64,000 nt of DNA from the NCBI GenBank assembly GCA_964567745.1, contig CAZMNY010000028.1, positions 1 through 64,000 on the forward strand, written 5' to 3'. A program made the translations under genes and the position numbers. Below the pieces are notes generated by a model. It saw only the letters and a program-made list of their open reading frames with translations. It was not told the origin of the DNA and made no database searches. Within the stretch, counting starts at the first letter, position 1, and each line of letters opens with the position of its first letter. The DNA comes from CAZMNY01 sp964567745. Its GTDB lineage: Bacteria; Planctomycetota; Planctomycetia; Pirellulales; Pirellulaceae. Positions 1-8,965 of this stretch are shown here, in pieces.

Positions 1-67
1 GCGGCGTACGATACAAACACTGAGATCCAAATTCTTAGTGTTGACGCTGCACTAGTTACATAAACAC

Positions 68-120
68 CCAACCCAGGGCGGCGCACTACGGCTTCGCCGA
101 TAGTGCTTCCCCTGGGCTGG
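68..120. repeat. Long imperfect palindrome/hairpin in intergenic DNA
   Basis: Nested complementary arms are visible: CCA/TGG at the ends, CCCAGGG with CCCTGGG, GCACTA with TAGTGC, and CGGC with GCCG around a TTC loop, giving about 20 base pairs. The rest of positions 1-269 holds no convincing gene. A second weaker arm pair (CTGGGG near 212, CCCCAG near 235) follows. The hairpin lies downstream of the exporter gene stop but has no T-run, so I call it a structured repeat and not a terminator. Whether it recurs in the genome cannot be seen here. Confidence 0.6.
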
Positions 121-269
121 TATATTGCGCCCCTTCGTGGCAAAACATGCGCGTCTCACCTACCCGCGTCGCGCCGCGCACCTGTCGGCCGAAGGCCAAC
201 CTCATCGTAGCCTGGGGTAAACACCGGCAGAATGCCCCAGCCACGGGGCTTGCGATTGTCGGCCGAGCG

Positions 270-2990
270 TCATCGACGTTTTCGTTTGGCCAGGAAGGCG
301 ATGAACGCGGGCACCATGATGGAGCGAACGAAGAGCGTGTCGAGCAGGACGCCCAAAGCCAGGGCAAACCCCAGCTCGACGATCCCTCGGATCGATCCTG
401 TGTCGGGGACGACGTTGGCGAGCCAGGAGGATGTTCCGCCAAGCGTCTCGGCCCAGGCTGAGCTCGTCATCGAGATAAAGGCACCCGCCATGATCGCGCC
501 GCAGCTGGTAATGATGCCTCCGGTTTGCGAGACGGCGCGACGCAGGCCGGCGATTGGACCCAACCTCTCTTGCTCTTCAAAAACTCGAGTCGCCAAGTAA
601 ACGTTGTAGTCCTGTCCGATGGCGACGAGGATCACAAACAGAAACAGAGGCGTTCGCCAGTCCAAGCCGACATAGGCGTCGCCGTACAAATACTGAAACG
701 CGAAAACCGTGATGCCAATCGTGACGTAGTAGCTCAGCAGCACTGTGGCGATCAAGAACAAGCAGACAAGCGGGCGCCGGAGGATCACCACTAGAACGGC
801 GAGCACGCCGAGCACGACAAGTATCTCGATGCGAACGTTGTCTCGCCGTGTCACGCTTCGCAAGTCGCGAACTCCGGCCGCAACTCCTGTCAAGTGAAAC
901 GTCGCGCCGGACCAGAACGAATCGGGGTCGTCCGCGGTTGCCTCGAGCAGCACCTCGATCGCATCGAGCGTATCGACGGCTGAGGCGGAAAACGGGTTGC
1001 TGTCGAGCACCAACTCAAACCGTGTCGTTCTTCCCCGGTGCTCCGGCGACTGGGCCAGGAACATGGCTTCCGTTCTTCGATGCGGCCGCGAAATCCTCAT
1101 CGCCCACGCTTTCGAGCCGACGAGGCTGACCGGTTTGCCGGGCGGAAAGTCGCCAAGCGGATCGACGATACTGCGGACGTGGGTGATGCCCTTGACGGTA
1201 CCGTGTAGATAAAGCGAATGGGTCAAAGCCAGGATCTGCGCGGCGCCGTCCTCGGTGTTGAGACCGCCGTCAGGTCGGTGTGCGACAACCGTGACGGGCG
1301 AGCCCTGGCCAACCGGAAAGTGCTTCGTCATCACCTCAGCGCCTTGATAGCTTGGACACCTCGGCGAGAGCGATCGCAGAAAGTCGTAACTGACATCCCC
1401 GCTTCGCAAGGCTCCGGTGGCGGCCGGCGCGGAGAGCAAGATCACGCTGCCAACCAGGATTAAGCCGGGCGAACGAATAATCCAGTCCGCGCTGCGCTCC
1501 CACCAACCGACCGTCGACGTCCGAGTTGTCGGCGGCGTCAACTTCCATGGCCAAAACACGGCGCCACCCATCAATCGCATCATCGCTGGCGTCAAGGTAA
1601 CGCAAACGCCCAAGGCAATCACAAGACAAAACCCGATGACGGGCCCGCTGTGCCGGTACTTTCCAAAATCGGAAAACGCCATTGTCGCCAAGCCGACAAT
1701 GGTCGTTAACGAGCTCGCCGCGAGCGCTTGACCGACACCTTCTAGTGTTCGCGATGTGGCCGTCTCGGGATCGCCGCAGGCAATCAACTCCTCCTTGAAT
1801 CGGGAAATCAAGAACAAACAATAGTCTGTTCCGGCACCGAACAGAATTACTGTCACGAAGATTCGCGACGTGGTAAACACTTTGACTTCAAACCAAGCCA
1901 AGCCTGGAACGGTATGCAATTGAGTTAAAAGGGCGACCAAACTAGTCGACGCCAGCAGCGCGACGATAATGGAAACGAGAGGAACGGCGACGAGCAGCGG
2001 AGTTCGATAGACGACAGCCAAAATGAGTAAGACCAAGATGACGGAAAACAACTCGGTGTTGCTAATCATCGCCTTGGCCGATCTCATCATGTCGCCGCCA
2101 ACCGCCGCAGAGCCGCTGATGTCGATCCTCAACCCATCGATGGAACGCGCCGCCGCAAAGGCTCGCACTTCGTTGACGTCTTTCTCCAGTTGCTCCAAGA
2201 CTTCAATGTTGGCGGTCGCCAACAATTCGGTGGAGAGTTGAAGCACAATCAGGCGAGCCGCTTCGTCTTCGCTGATGAGCTTCTTGCCGACAATCGGAGC
2301 ACGCCAAGTCCATACGTCGATCAACGGAAGCGAGTCGTCTGTCTGCTTGTTATCCGTCTGCTTGTGATTCGGACGACGGTCTAGCGACGACGCTCGTTGT
2401 CCCGATTCGTTTTCGACCGACGCCTCATCCGCGATATCGCGAAACTCTTTCGCTTCTTCGTAATCTCCATTCGCCTCGAGAACCCGCGCCCGATTTGTGA
2501 AGATACTGGTAAGCATTGCCGGTTGAGCGCCATCGTCATCGGCGAAACGTCGAGCGAGTTCGTCTTCGAAGAAAACGGCGTCTTCAGACGATTGCAGGGC
2601 GTCCTGCAATAGCTGCTTGATGAGGTCCGAGTCGGGCGCCGCTTGCTGCTGGGCCAATTCCCGCTGCCGCAACAACGCTTCGGTTAGGCGGTCCTTCATT
2701 CGTCTGGCCGCATCGTAGCCGACAAAGATGTCGTCGCCTTGAAGCTGGCCCTGATCGCGCGAAAGCACGATCACAAATTGACTTCGAGAAAGCGATTGCG
2801 GAAACGCTTCGGCCAGCATCCGTTCGCCCATCGCGCTGGTCATATTTTTTGGCAGATGGGCCAAGTCGCCGTCGTGAGCCACATCGTTCCAGTTGGGAGC
2901 GATAATTCGCAGAGTGATGACGATGCCCAACCAAGCCAGAATGACTAGCAAGGGGCGGCGAGCGACAAATCGACCCAGCCGCGTGATCAT
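270..2990 (-). CDS. MMPL/RND-superfamily transporter
   Basis: This 906-residue inner-membrane protein has the MMPL layout: one N-terminal membrane segment (about residues 10-30, PLLVILAWLGIVITLRII), a long extracytoplasmic domain to about residue 310, a block of five to six membrane segments, a second loop of about 200 residues, and a second membrane block near the C-terminus. The two halves carry similar motifs (GAGTDYCLFLISRFKEE and AIGQDYNVYLATRVFEEQ), as expected of an internally duplicated RND protein. Such proteins use the proton gradient to export lipids or hydrophobic compounds; the substrate is unknown here. I chose the Met of MITRLGRF as the start because membrane proteins of this family begin close to the first helix; an in-frame start exists 14 codons upstream. 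No partner membrane-fusion protein is adjacent. Confidence 0.9.
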   Translation of the reverse strand: MITRLGRFVARRPLLVILAWLGIVITLRIIAPNWNDVAHDGDLAHLPKNMTSAMGERMLAEAFPQSLSRSQFVIVLSRDQGQLQGDDIFVGYDAARRMKDRLTEALLRQRELAQQQAAPDSDLIKQLLQDALQSSEDAVFFEDELARRFADDDGAQPAMLTSIFTNRARVLEANGDYEEAKEFRDIADEASVENESGQRASSLDRRPNHKQTDNKQTDDSLPLIDVWTWRAPIVGKKLISEDEAARLIVLQLSTELLATANIEVLEQLEKDVNEVRAFAAARSIDGLRIDISGSAAVGGDMMRSAKAMISNTELFSVILVLLILAVVYRTPLLVAVPLVSIIVALLASTSLVALLTQLHTVPGLAWFEVKVFTTSRIFVTVILFGAGTDYCLFLISRFKEELIACGDPETATSRTLEGVGQALAASSLTTIVGLATMAFSDFGKYRHSGPVIGFCLVIALGVCVTLTPAMMRLMGGAVFWPWKLTPPTTRTSTVGWWERSADWIIRSPGLILVGSVILLSAPAATGALRSGDVSYDFLRSLSPRCPSYQGAEVMTKHFPVGQGSPVTVVAHRPDGGLNTEDGAAQILALTHSLYLHGTVKGITHVRSIVDPLGDFPPGKPVSLVGSKAWAMRISRPHRRTEAMFLAQSPEHRGRTTRFELVLDSNPFSASAVDTLDAIEVLLEATADDPDSFWSGATFHLTGVAAGVRDLRSVTRRDNVRIEILVVLGVLAVLVVILRRPLVCLFLIATVLLSYYVTIGITVFAFQYLYGDAYVGLDWRTPLFLFVILVAIGQDYNVYLATRVFEEQERLGPIAGLRRAVSQTGGIITSCGAIMAGAFISMTSSAWAETLGGTSSWLANVVPDTGSIRGIVELGFALALGVLLDTLFVRSIMVPAFIAFLAKRKRR

Positions 2991-3588
2991 GTTGTTGACT
3001 CGTCGGAATTCGGTGGAAGACCCGGAACGCATATCGTCCGATCGGACTGTTATGGCAACAGGTCATTGCAACACGGCGACAAGATTGCCACAAGCCGTGA
3101 TTCCGTCGGTTCTTGCGGTGCGTGTTGGCTGCGACACATCAGTGTCAGGGCCAAACTTGCCGGAATTGCCTCGGAGCGTTGACGAGAATCCGAACGGTTG
3201 ACCCTCAACGGCCTCGCGCCTAATATTGACCGCCCTCAAGGACGGTCGCATTCAACGGCATATGTGCTCGGACGCACTGACATCTCGGCCTCGACCAGCG
3301 AGTCATGGCAATTCGATTGGCGACAGCGCGCTCTCCCTTGCGCTGCATAATCGACATAACTCGCACAAGGCGATCTTGCTGTTTCGGATTGCTCCGGCCG
3401 CAAGGATCACGCCGCCAAAACGCTGCGATGTTTTTTTGACCACGGGCAAAACGTGGCCTATATTCCGTTGGCAAAGCTAAGTCTCGGGTCTCTCTTCCAC
3501 CATTTATCGCCGCCGCTTGGCGTGTCGATCGCCCCGGACACATAGCGAGCCTTTATCCCGCCTTTGGTTCGTTAATGGATGAACACAT
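2991..3588. other. Divergent intergenic region, no gene seen
   Basis: This stretch separates the minus-strand exporter from the plus-strand S41 protease. It holds a short hairpin at about 3229-3248 (GACCG/CGGTC arms) and the sigma-70-type promoter listed separately. Open frames here have no recognisable composition or motif. Confidence 0.6.
3436..3464 (+). promoter_or_regulatory. Sigma-70-type promoter of the S41 protease gene
   Basis: TTGACC at 3436-3441 and TATATT at 3459-3464 are separated by exactly 17 bases, close to the consensus for housekeeping sigma factors. The expected transcript would start near 3471 and have a leader of roughly 118 bases before the ATG at 3589. This is read from sequence only. 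Confidence 0.6.
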
Positions 3589-5226
3589 ATGCGTATCGCT
3601 AGGGCATCTCTCCGTACGCTGTCGATTCTTTCGATCGCAATTCTCGCTTTCGCATCCGCTGCGAACGGCCAACGCGTTCGAATTCCCGCCAGTGCGCTTC
3701 TCGATAACGCTGAGATTCAGCGAGTGGTCTCGGAAGGCCAACAGCTTGAACGGTCGAGCAAGTGGGGCGACGCGCTAACGCACTACGAAGACGCGATCAA
3801 GAAACACCCGGGACACCGGGAACTCGAGCGGCGATTGCAAACGACGCGGCGGCGCTTCAGCCTGTCTCGACGGTTTGCCGATTCAAGCTACGTTCGCTCC
3901 GTCAATTCACTGACCACTCAGAAGGCGCTCAATCTGTACAACGAAGTCTTGGGTAAGATCCAATTGCACTTCGTCGGCAAGCCGTCGTGGAGAGAACTCG
4001 TTCAAAACGGAACCGAGAACTTGGCGGTTGCTCTGAGCGATCCATCGTTTCGACAGAAGTATGCGCCAACCGCGAAAGATATCGATGTCGACGCCTTTCT
4101 TCAAAGGCTACGGCAGCGACTCGACGGACGACGGCACCGCACTCGGCTCGATGCGGAACTGTCCGCTAACATCGCGTCCGGAGCAGCTCTGCAGGAATTG
4201 GGCATTCCCGAACCGGCGGTCATCCTCGAATACGCATGCGGCGCGTCGAACACGCTTGACAATTATTCGGCGTTCCTCACACCCGATCAGTACGACGACG
4301 TGATGTCTCAGATCGAAGGCAACTTTGTCGGGCTGGGAATTGAATTGAAGGCCGACAACGGCGCCTTGCTGCTAGTGAATGTCATCCAAGGCGGACCGGC
4401 CGACGTCGGCGGCCTGCGCAAAGGCGATCGAATTACCGAGGTCGACCGCAAACTGACGCGATCCCTGTCAACCGATGCGGCCGCCGACCTCCTGCGCGGC
4501 GTCGATGGAAGTCAGGTCGAATTAATGGTGCTCAGCCCCAGTTCGCAGGAGCCGAAACGAGTTCGCTTGTTACGGCGACGAGTCCAAGTGCCTAGTATCG
4601 AAGACGTCAAAATCATCGATTCGCAACTCGGCGTTGGCTACCTCAAACTCACAAGCTTCCAAAAGACGACGACGACCGAGCTCGACAACGCACTGTGGGA
4701 TTTACACAACCAGGGCATGAGAAGTTTGATTGTCGATGTTCGAGGTAACCCTGGCGGCCTGCTCCCCGCATCCGTCAAGGCAGTCGACCGTTTTGTCACC
4801 AGCGGCGTCATCGTCTCAACTCGAGGGCGAAACGTTCGCGAGGACTTTGACTATGAAGCTCACGCCGCGGGAACATGGCGAGTGCCTCTGATCGTTCTCA
4901 TCGACGGCAACTCGGCTTCGGCCAGCGAAATTTTTGCCGGTGCCATTCACGACCTCAAGCGAGGCACCGTGATCGGGCAACGTAGTTACGGCAAGGGCAG
5001 CGTGCAGGGAATCTTTCCGCTCATCGGCTCGTCCGCAGGCATCCGCCTGACAACCGCCAAATTCTACTCACCCAGCGGACGCGCCATCAGCAAGAATGGC
5101 GTCGTGCCGAACATCGCAGTCCAAGTCGCCGCGAAACCGGTCGTCAATGGCAAGCGAGCTCCGCGCCGCGACGATGTGCTCGACCACGCTGTCCAATTTG
5201 CACGCAACAGTCTCTCGGCTCGGTAG
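3589..5226 (+). CDS. S41-family C-terminal processing protease with PDZ domain
   Basis: The 545-residue protein begins with a signal peptide (hydrophobic core about residues 12-25, cleavage likely after ANG). A TPR-like helical region follows (about 35-90). A PDZ domain lies near residues 240-320 (GNFVGLGIELK, GGPADVGGLRKGDRI). The S41 catalytic domain follows, with the serine in GNSASASEIFAGA and the lysine in GQRSYGKGSVQG, the Ser/Lys dyad of the CtpA/Prc group. It should cleave periplasmic or envelope proteins at exposed C-termini. The gene stands alone, with its own promoter upstream, and converges on the cysNC gene 44 bases away. Confidence 0.93.
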   Translation: MRIARASLRTLSILSIAILAFASAANGQRVRIPASALLDNAEIQRVVSEGQQLERSSKWGDALTHYEDAIKKHPGHRELERRLQTTRRRFSLSRRFADSSYVRSVNSLTTQKALNLYNEVLGKIQLHFVGKPSWRELVQNGTENLAVALSDPSFRQKYAPTAKDIDVDAFLQRLRQRLDGRRHRTRLDAELSANIASGAALQELGIPEPAVILEYACGASNTLDNYSAFLTPDQYDDVMSQIEGNFVGLGIELKADNGALLLVNVIQGGPADVGGLRKGDRITEVDRKLTRSLSTDAAADLLRGVDGSQVELMVLSPSSQEPKRVRLLRRRVQVPSIEDVKIIDSQLGVGYLKLTSFQKTTTTELDNALWDLHNQGMRSLIVDVRGNPGGLLPASVKAVDRFVTSGVIVSTRGRNVREDFDYEAHAAGTWRVPLIVLIDGNSASASEIFAGAIHDLKRGTVIGQRSYGKGSVQGIFPLIGSSAGIRLTTAKFYSPSGRAISKNGVVPNIAVQVAAKPVVNGKRAPRRDDVLDHAVQFARNSLSAR

Positions 5227-5270
5227 GCAGCAGTTTCCGCCACGGGCAGTTGAATGACTTGTTGCTGAGC

Positions 5271-7208
5271 CTATCGAATCGAGTTGCGATCGCGCAGCAG
5301 CTCAACAATGCGGTCGACACATTCCGCGACCGATAGCTCGTCAGTCCGCAGACGCAAAGCCGGATCGACTGGCGCATCGTAGTCGGCCGAAACGCCGGGA
5401 AAGTCGACTAGCTCGCCAGCCTCCGCTCGTTCGTATCGACCCTGATTGTCGCGCTGTCGGCAGATTTCAATCGGCGCGTCGAGATGGACGACCAAGAATC
5501 GTTCTGATCCAACGACTTCCGCCGCCTTCTCGCGAACCTTTCCATCGGGCGCGATAAAGGCCGCAATGCAAATCAGTCCGGCACCGTTGAACAACTTGGC
5601 GACCTCCGCCGAACGGCGAATATTCTCCGAGCGATTCTCCAACGTGAAACCGAGATCGCGGCTGATGCCGAGCCGCAAGTTTTGCCCATCGATCACCGTG
5701 CAAGCTCGACCCTCCGCAAACAGGCGGCGCTCCAATGCGTAAGCGATCGTCGTCTTGCCGGAGCCGGTCAAGCCGGTCAGCAAGATCGTCGCCGGTTGCT
5801 GGCCGAATCTCGCCGCTCGCTCGTCGCTCGTGACCTGGCTGAACTCCTCGTGCAACAAGTTGCTTCGAGGTTCGTCGTCCCAGTGGTCTTGTCTCGACTT
5901 ATTCGTCGATCGGTCCAAGATCATGCCCGCGCCGACGGTCACGTTCGTGATTCGGTCGATCACAATGAAGGCGCCAGTGGCTCGGTTCCGACGGTAACCG
6001 TCGAACGTGATCGGCTGATTCAATGCGACGCGACATCGGCCGATCTCGTTGAGCTGCAACGTCGGCGAGTCCTTGCGGTGCAGCGTGTTCACGTCGACTT
6101 GGTATCGAAGCGTCTCAATGGAGCCGGTCGCGAGCTTCGTTGTGTGCTTGAACATGTATTGCTTGCCCGGCACCAACGGCTGCTCGTCCATCCAGACGAT
6201 CATCGCGTCAAACTCCTGCTCGACGCGAGGCGTATTACCGGGACGGACTATGATGTCGCCGCGGCTGATATCGATTTCGTCTTCCAATGTCAGCGTGACC
6301 GCTTGCGGTGAGAAAGCTTCCTCCAGGTCGCCGTCGTAGGTCACGATCGACTTCACGCGGCTTGTCTTGCGCGACGGCAAGGCAAGAATTTCGTCGCCCT
6401 TGCGGACAATGCCCGAAGCGATCGTGCCGCTGAATCCGCGAAAATCGAGGTGGGGACGAAGCACGTTTTGAACTGGAAAACGGAAGTCCTCTAAGTTGCG
6501 GTCCGAACCGATATAGACGTTCTCAAGAAAACTCATCAGCGTCGAACCCTGCGCCCAGGGCATGTTCTCGCTGCGATCGACGACATTGTCGCCCTTGAGC
6601 GCCGAGAGCGGAATGAAGTGCAGGTCGGGGATGTCCAAGCGAGCCGCAAAGTCTTGATAGTCCGAGCGAATCTCTTCGAACACCTCTTGGCTATAGTCGA
6701 CCAAATCCATCTTGTTGATAGCGACCAGAATGTGGCGGATGCCCAACAACGATGAGATGAACGTATGACGCTTGGTCTGAGTTAGTACTCCTCGGCGAGC
6801 GTCAATCAGGATGACCGCCAAGTCAGCCGTTGACGCTCCCGTCGCCATGTTGCGAGTGTACTGAACGTGGCCTGGCGTGTCGGCAATGATGAATTTTCGT
6901 TTGGCTGTCGAAAAGTATCGATAGGCGACGTCGATCGTGATTCCCTGTTCGCGCTCTTCGCGCAACCCGTCAGTCAACAAGGCCGGATCGAAATCACCAC
7001 CGGTCGTGCCGTGCTTTGCCGATGCCTGTTTGATCGAAGCAAGTTGATCCTCGTAGATCATCTTGGCGTCGTAGAGCAAACGCCCGATAAGAGTACTCTT
7101 GCCGTCGTCGACACTTCCGCAAGTAATGAACCGCATGAGCTCTTTTTGCTCGTGCTGAGCCAGATAGGCGTCGATATCGGAGGCGATTAATTCGGATTGA
7201 TGCGACAT
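5271..7208 (-). CDS. cysNC: Sulfate adenylyltransferase large subunit fused to APS kinase
   Basis: The 645-residue fusion has an N-terminal EF-Tu-like GTPase (P-loop GSVDDGKST near residue 31, DTPGH, NKMD) matching CysN, followed by beta-barrel domains. From about residue 440 there is an APS kinase domain with P-loop GLTGSGKTT. With CysD it makes adenosine 5'-phosphosulfate from ATP and sulfate, driven by GTP hydrolysis; the kinase domain converts APS to PAPS. The start is the Met of MSHQSEL; another Met lies five codons upstream. It is the last gene of the cys cluster, about 127 bases after cysD, with a hairpin in that gap. Confidence 0.95.
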   Translation of the reverse strand: MSHQSELIASDIDAYLAQHEQKELMRFITCGSVDDGKSTLIGRLLYDAKMIYEDQLASIKQASAKHGTTGGDFDPALLTDGLREEREQGITIDVAYRYFSTAKRKFIIADTPGHVQYTRNMATGASTADLAVILIDARRGVLTQTKRHTFISSLLGIRHILVAINKMDLVDYSQEVFEEIRSDYQDFAARLDIPDLHFIPLSALKGDNVVDRSENMPWAQGSTLMSFLENVYIGSDRNLEDFRFPVQNVLRPHLDFRGFSGTIASGIVRKGDEILALPSRKTSRVKSIVTYDGDLEEAFSPQAVTLTLEDEIDISRGDIIVRPGNTPRVEQEFDAMIVWMDEQPLVPGKQYMFKHTTKLATGSIETLRYQVDVNTLHRKDSPTLQLNEIGRCRVALNQPITFDGYRRNRATGAFIVIDRITNVTVGAGMILDRSTNKSRQDHWDDEPRSNLLHEEFSQVTSDERAARFGQQPATILLTGLTGSGKTTIAYALERRLFAEGRACTVIDGQNLRLGISRDLGFTLENRSENIRRSAEVAKLFNGAGLICIAAFIAPDGKVREKAAEVVGSERFLVVHLDAPIEICRQRDNQGRYERAEAGELVDFPGVSADYDAPVDPALRLRTDELSVAECVDRIVELLRDRNSIR

Positions 7209-7277
7209 GACTTTTCGTGACAAATGTGAACGAGGATGACGGCGGATTCAGGTCACGCCAAATTAGACAAACGAGCC

Positions 7278-7322
7278 GGCTCTCCCCTGACTCGCCCAAC
7301 GTGTGGGAGTCAGGGAGAGGCC
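7278..7322. repeat. Hairpin between cysD and cysNC
   Basis: Arms at 7278-7293 and 7307-7322 pair over about 15 bases with one bulged C (GGCTCTCCC-CTGACTC against GAGTCAGGGAGAGGCC) around a 13-base loop. No T-run follows on the transcribed minus strand. It could set the relative levels of cysD and cysNC by stabilising the upstream transcript end; that role is inference. Confidence 0.6.
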
Positions 7323-7335
7323 GCATGACGACGCG

Positions 7336-8244
7336 TTAGAAATAGCCTTCCTTCTTCTTGTCTTCCATCCCGCCTTCATCGTCGTTGTCGATGACGCGAC
7401 CCTGCCGTTCCGACGTCGTCGCCAACAACATTTCCTGGATGATCTCGGGCAGCGTTGTCGCGTTCGACTCGACGGCTCCGGTCAGCGGATAACAACCGAG
7501 GGTGCGAAACCGAACGTTCTTCATCTCGGGCTCTTCGCCGGGAAGCAACTCGAGGCGATCGTCATCGACAAGAATCTGCACGCCGTCTCGAACGACGACC
7601 GGACGCTCAGCGGAGAAATAGAGCGGGACGATCGGAATCTGCTCCAAGTGAATGTACTGCCACACGTCGAGCTCCGTCCAATTGGACAATGGAAACACGC
7701 GTATGCTCTCGCCCTTGTTCACGCGAGTGTTATACAGATTCCAGATTTCAGGTCGTTGGTTCTTGGGATCCCAGCGATGGAACTTATCGCGAAACGAAAA
7801 CACTCGCTCCTTCGCGCGAGACTTCTCTTCGTCGCGCCGAGCGCCTCCGAAGGCCGCATCGAATTGATGGGCGTCCAAAGCTTGCTTGAGCCCTTCGGTT
7901 TTCATCACCGTCGTGTGCTTGCCGCTGTGCTCAAGCGGATTGATACCCAGCTTCCGACCCTCTTCATTGATGTGAACGATGACGTCCAAGCCCAATTCTT
8001 TGCGAGCATACGACTCGCGAAATTCGATCATCTCGCGGAACTTCCAGGTCGTGTCGACATGCATCAACGGAAATGGCGGGACGCCGGGATGAAACGCCTT
8101 CATCGCCAATTGAACCATGACGCTCGAGTCCTTGCCGACCGAATACAACATGACCGGATTTTTGAACTCGGCCGCCACCTCGCGAATGATGTGGATACTC
8201 TCGGCTTCGAGCTGCTTGAGATGTGTCAGATTGTAAGTTGCCAT
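7336..8244 (-). CDS. cysD: Sulfate adenylyltransferase small subunit
   Basis: The 302-residue protein matches CysD across its length. Visible motifs are the PP-loop-type SVGKDSSVM (near residue 36), the conserved HVDTTWKFREMIEFR, FGGARRDEEKSRAKERVFS, and the C-terminal RFRTLGCYPLTGAVES. It forms the catalytic half of ATP sulfurylase with the GTPase CysN, here encoded next in the operon as CysNC. Length and motif order are complete. The gene sits between the Rrf2 regulator and cysNC on the same strand, with a terminator-like hairpin just upstream. Confidence 0.96.
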   Translation of the reverse strand: MATYNLTHLKQLEAESIHIIREVAAEFKNPVMLYSVGKDSSVMVQLAMKAFHPGVPPFPLMHVDTTWKFREMIEFRESYARKELGLDVIVHINEEGRKLGINPLEHSGKHTTVMKTEGLKQALDAHQFDAAFGGARRDEEKSRAKERVFSFRDKFHRWDPKNQRPEIWNLYNTRVNKGESIRVFPLSNWTELDVWQYIHLEQIPIVPLYFSAERPVVVRDGVQILVDDDRLELLPGEEPEMKNVRFRTLGCYPLTGAVESNATTLPEIIQEMLLATTSERQGRVIDNDDEGGMEDKKKEGYF

Positions 8245-8321
8245 CCGTTGTGTCTTCCCGCTGCCGTACGCCGCATTGCGAGGGCGCCGTTCTTGAATTC
8301 GAAGAATCAGTTGCTAAGAAA

Positions 8322-8354
8322 CGCTCGCCGCACACAGCCGGAATTCGGCGAGCG
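8322..8354 (-). terminator. Hairpin between the rrf2 gene and cysD
   Basis: CGCTCGCCG at 8322-8330 and CGGCGAGCG at 8346-8354 pair perfectly over 9 bases. On the minus strand the hairpin is followed by GTTTCTT, a weak U-tract. It may end or attenuate the cysH-rrf2 transcript before cysD. The stem sequence is nearly the same as that of the strong terminator at 57972-57999. Confidence 0.5.
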
Positions 8355-8361
8355 AGGCAAA

Positions 8362-8790
8362 TCAGATGTAGTACATGTTGTTCGATCGACCCTGAGCACG
8401 CTCGACCAATTCGGCAAACGTGACCGAGCGAAGCGAAGCTAATTGCTTGTCGGCCGCTTCCGTCCAAACGTCTTCCAGAGTCGCCGCGACAGCGTTCGTC
8501 GATTCCGACACATTCCGTCTCGATGCCATACTCGGCTCAAACACGCACATCACGTCGGCCAATGTGATCGACTCAGGCGGCTTGATTAGACGATATCCCC
8601 CCGCGGCACCTCGTGTGCTCGCGACATAACCGGTGCCCTTGAGTTGAAGCAAAATCTGAACCAGGAACCGCGAAGGAATGTCATGAGCCTCGGCGATCGA
8701 ACGGATTCGAACTGGCTCAGTCGACTCATAGTGAGCCGCCAGGGCCAGCATTGCGATGCACGCGTATTCCGTCTTTGCAGAAAGGTTCAC
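8362..8790 (-). CDS. Rrf2-family transcriptional regulator of the cys cluster
   Basis: The 142-residue protein starts with the Rrf2 signature LSAKTEYACIAMLALA and has a winged-helix domain with RSIAEAHDIPSRFLVQIL and GAAGGYRL. I chose the GTG at 8790: it is preceded by GAGG with 5-base spacing and places the start where family members begin; an upstream in-frame ATG would add 42 residues of no family character. IscR-type regulators carry three clustered cysteines for an Fe-S centre. Here only two scattered cysteines are present (YAC, VMC), so it is more like CymR, which represses cysteine synthesis in Firmicutes. Its place between cysH and cysD supports a role in sulfate assimilation control; this is inference. 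Confidence 0.88.
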   Translation of the reverse strand: MNLSAKTEYACIAMLALAAHYESTEPVRIRSIAEAHDIPSRFLVQILLQLKGTGYVASTRGAAGGYRLIKPPESITLADVMCVFEPSMASRRNVSESTNAVAATLEDVWTEAADKQLASLRSVTFAELVERAQGRSNNMYYI

Positions 8791-8965
8791 GGAGGCCTCG
8801 TTCAGAAAGTTGCCAAGCCCAGAGGTCGCCAACTCAGACGTTGTTAAGCCCAGCCCTCTGGCGGACATCACCTCAACGCAGGCGAGCAGTGTGGATCCAA
8901 ACCACGATTGCACCATGCGAATCCGGCAAGCAGAAAGTTAGCTCAAACCAAGGTCCTAGCATCCC

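Noticed and set aside
8362..8790. IscR-type Fe-S regulator assignment
   Set aside because: The three clustered cysteines that bind the cluster in IscR are absent.
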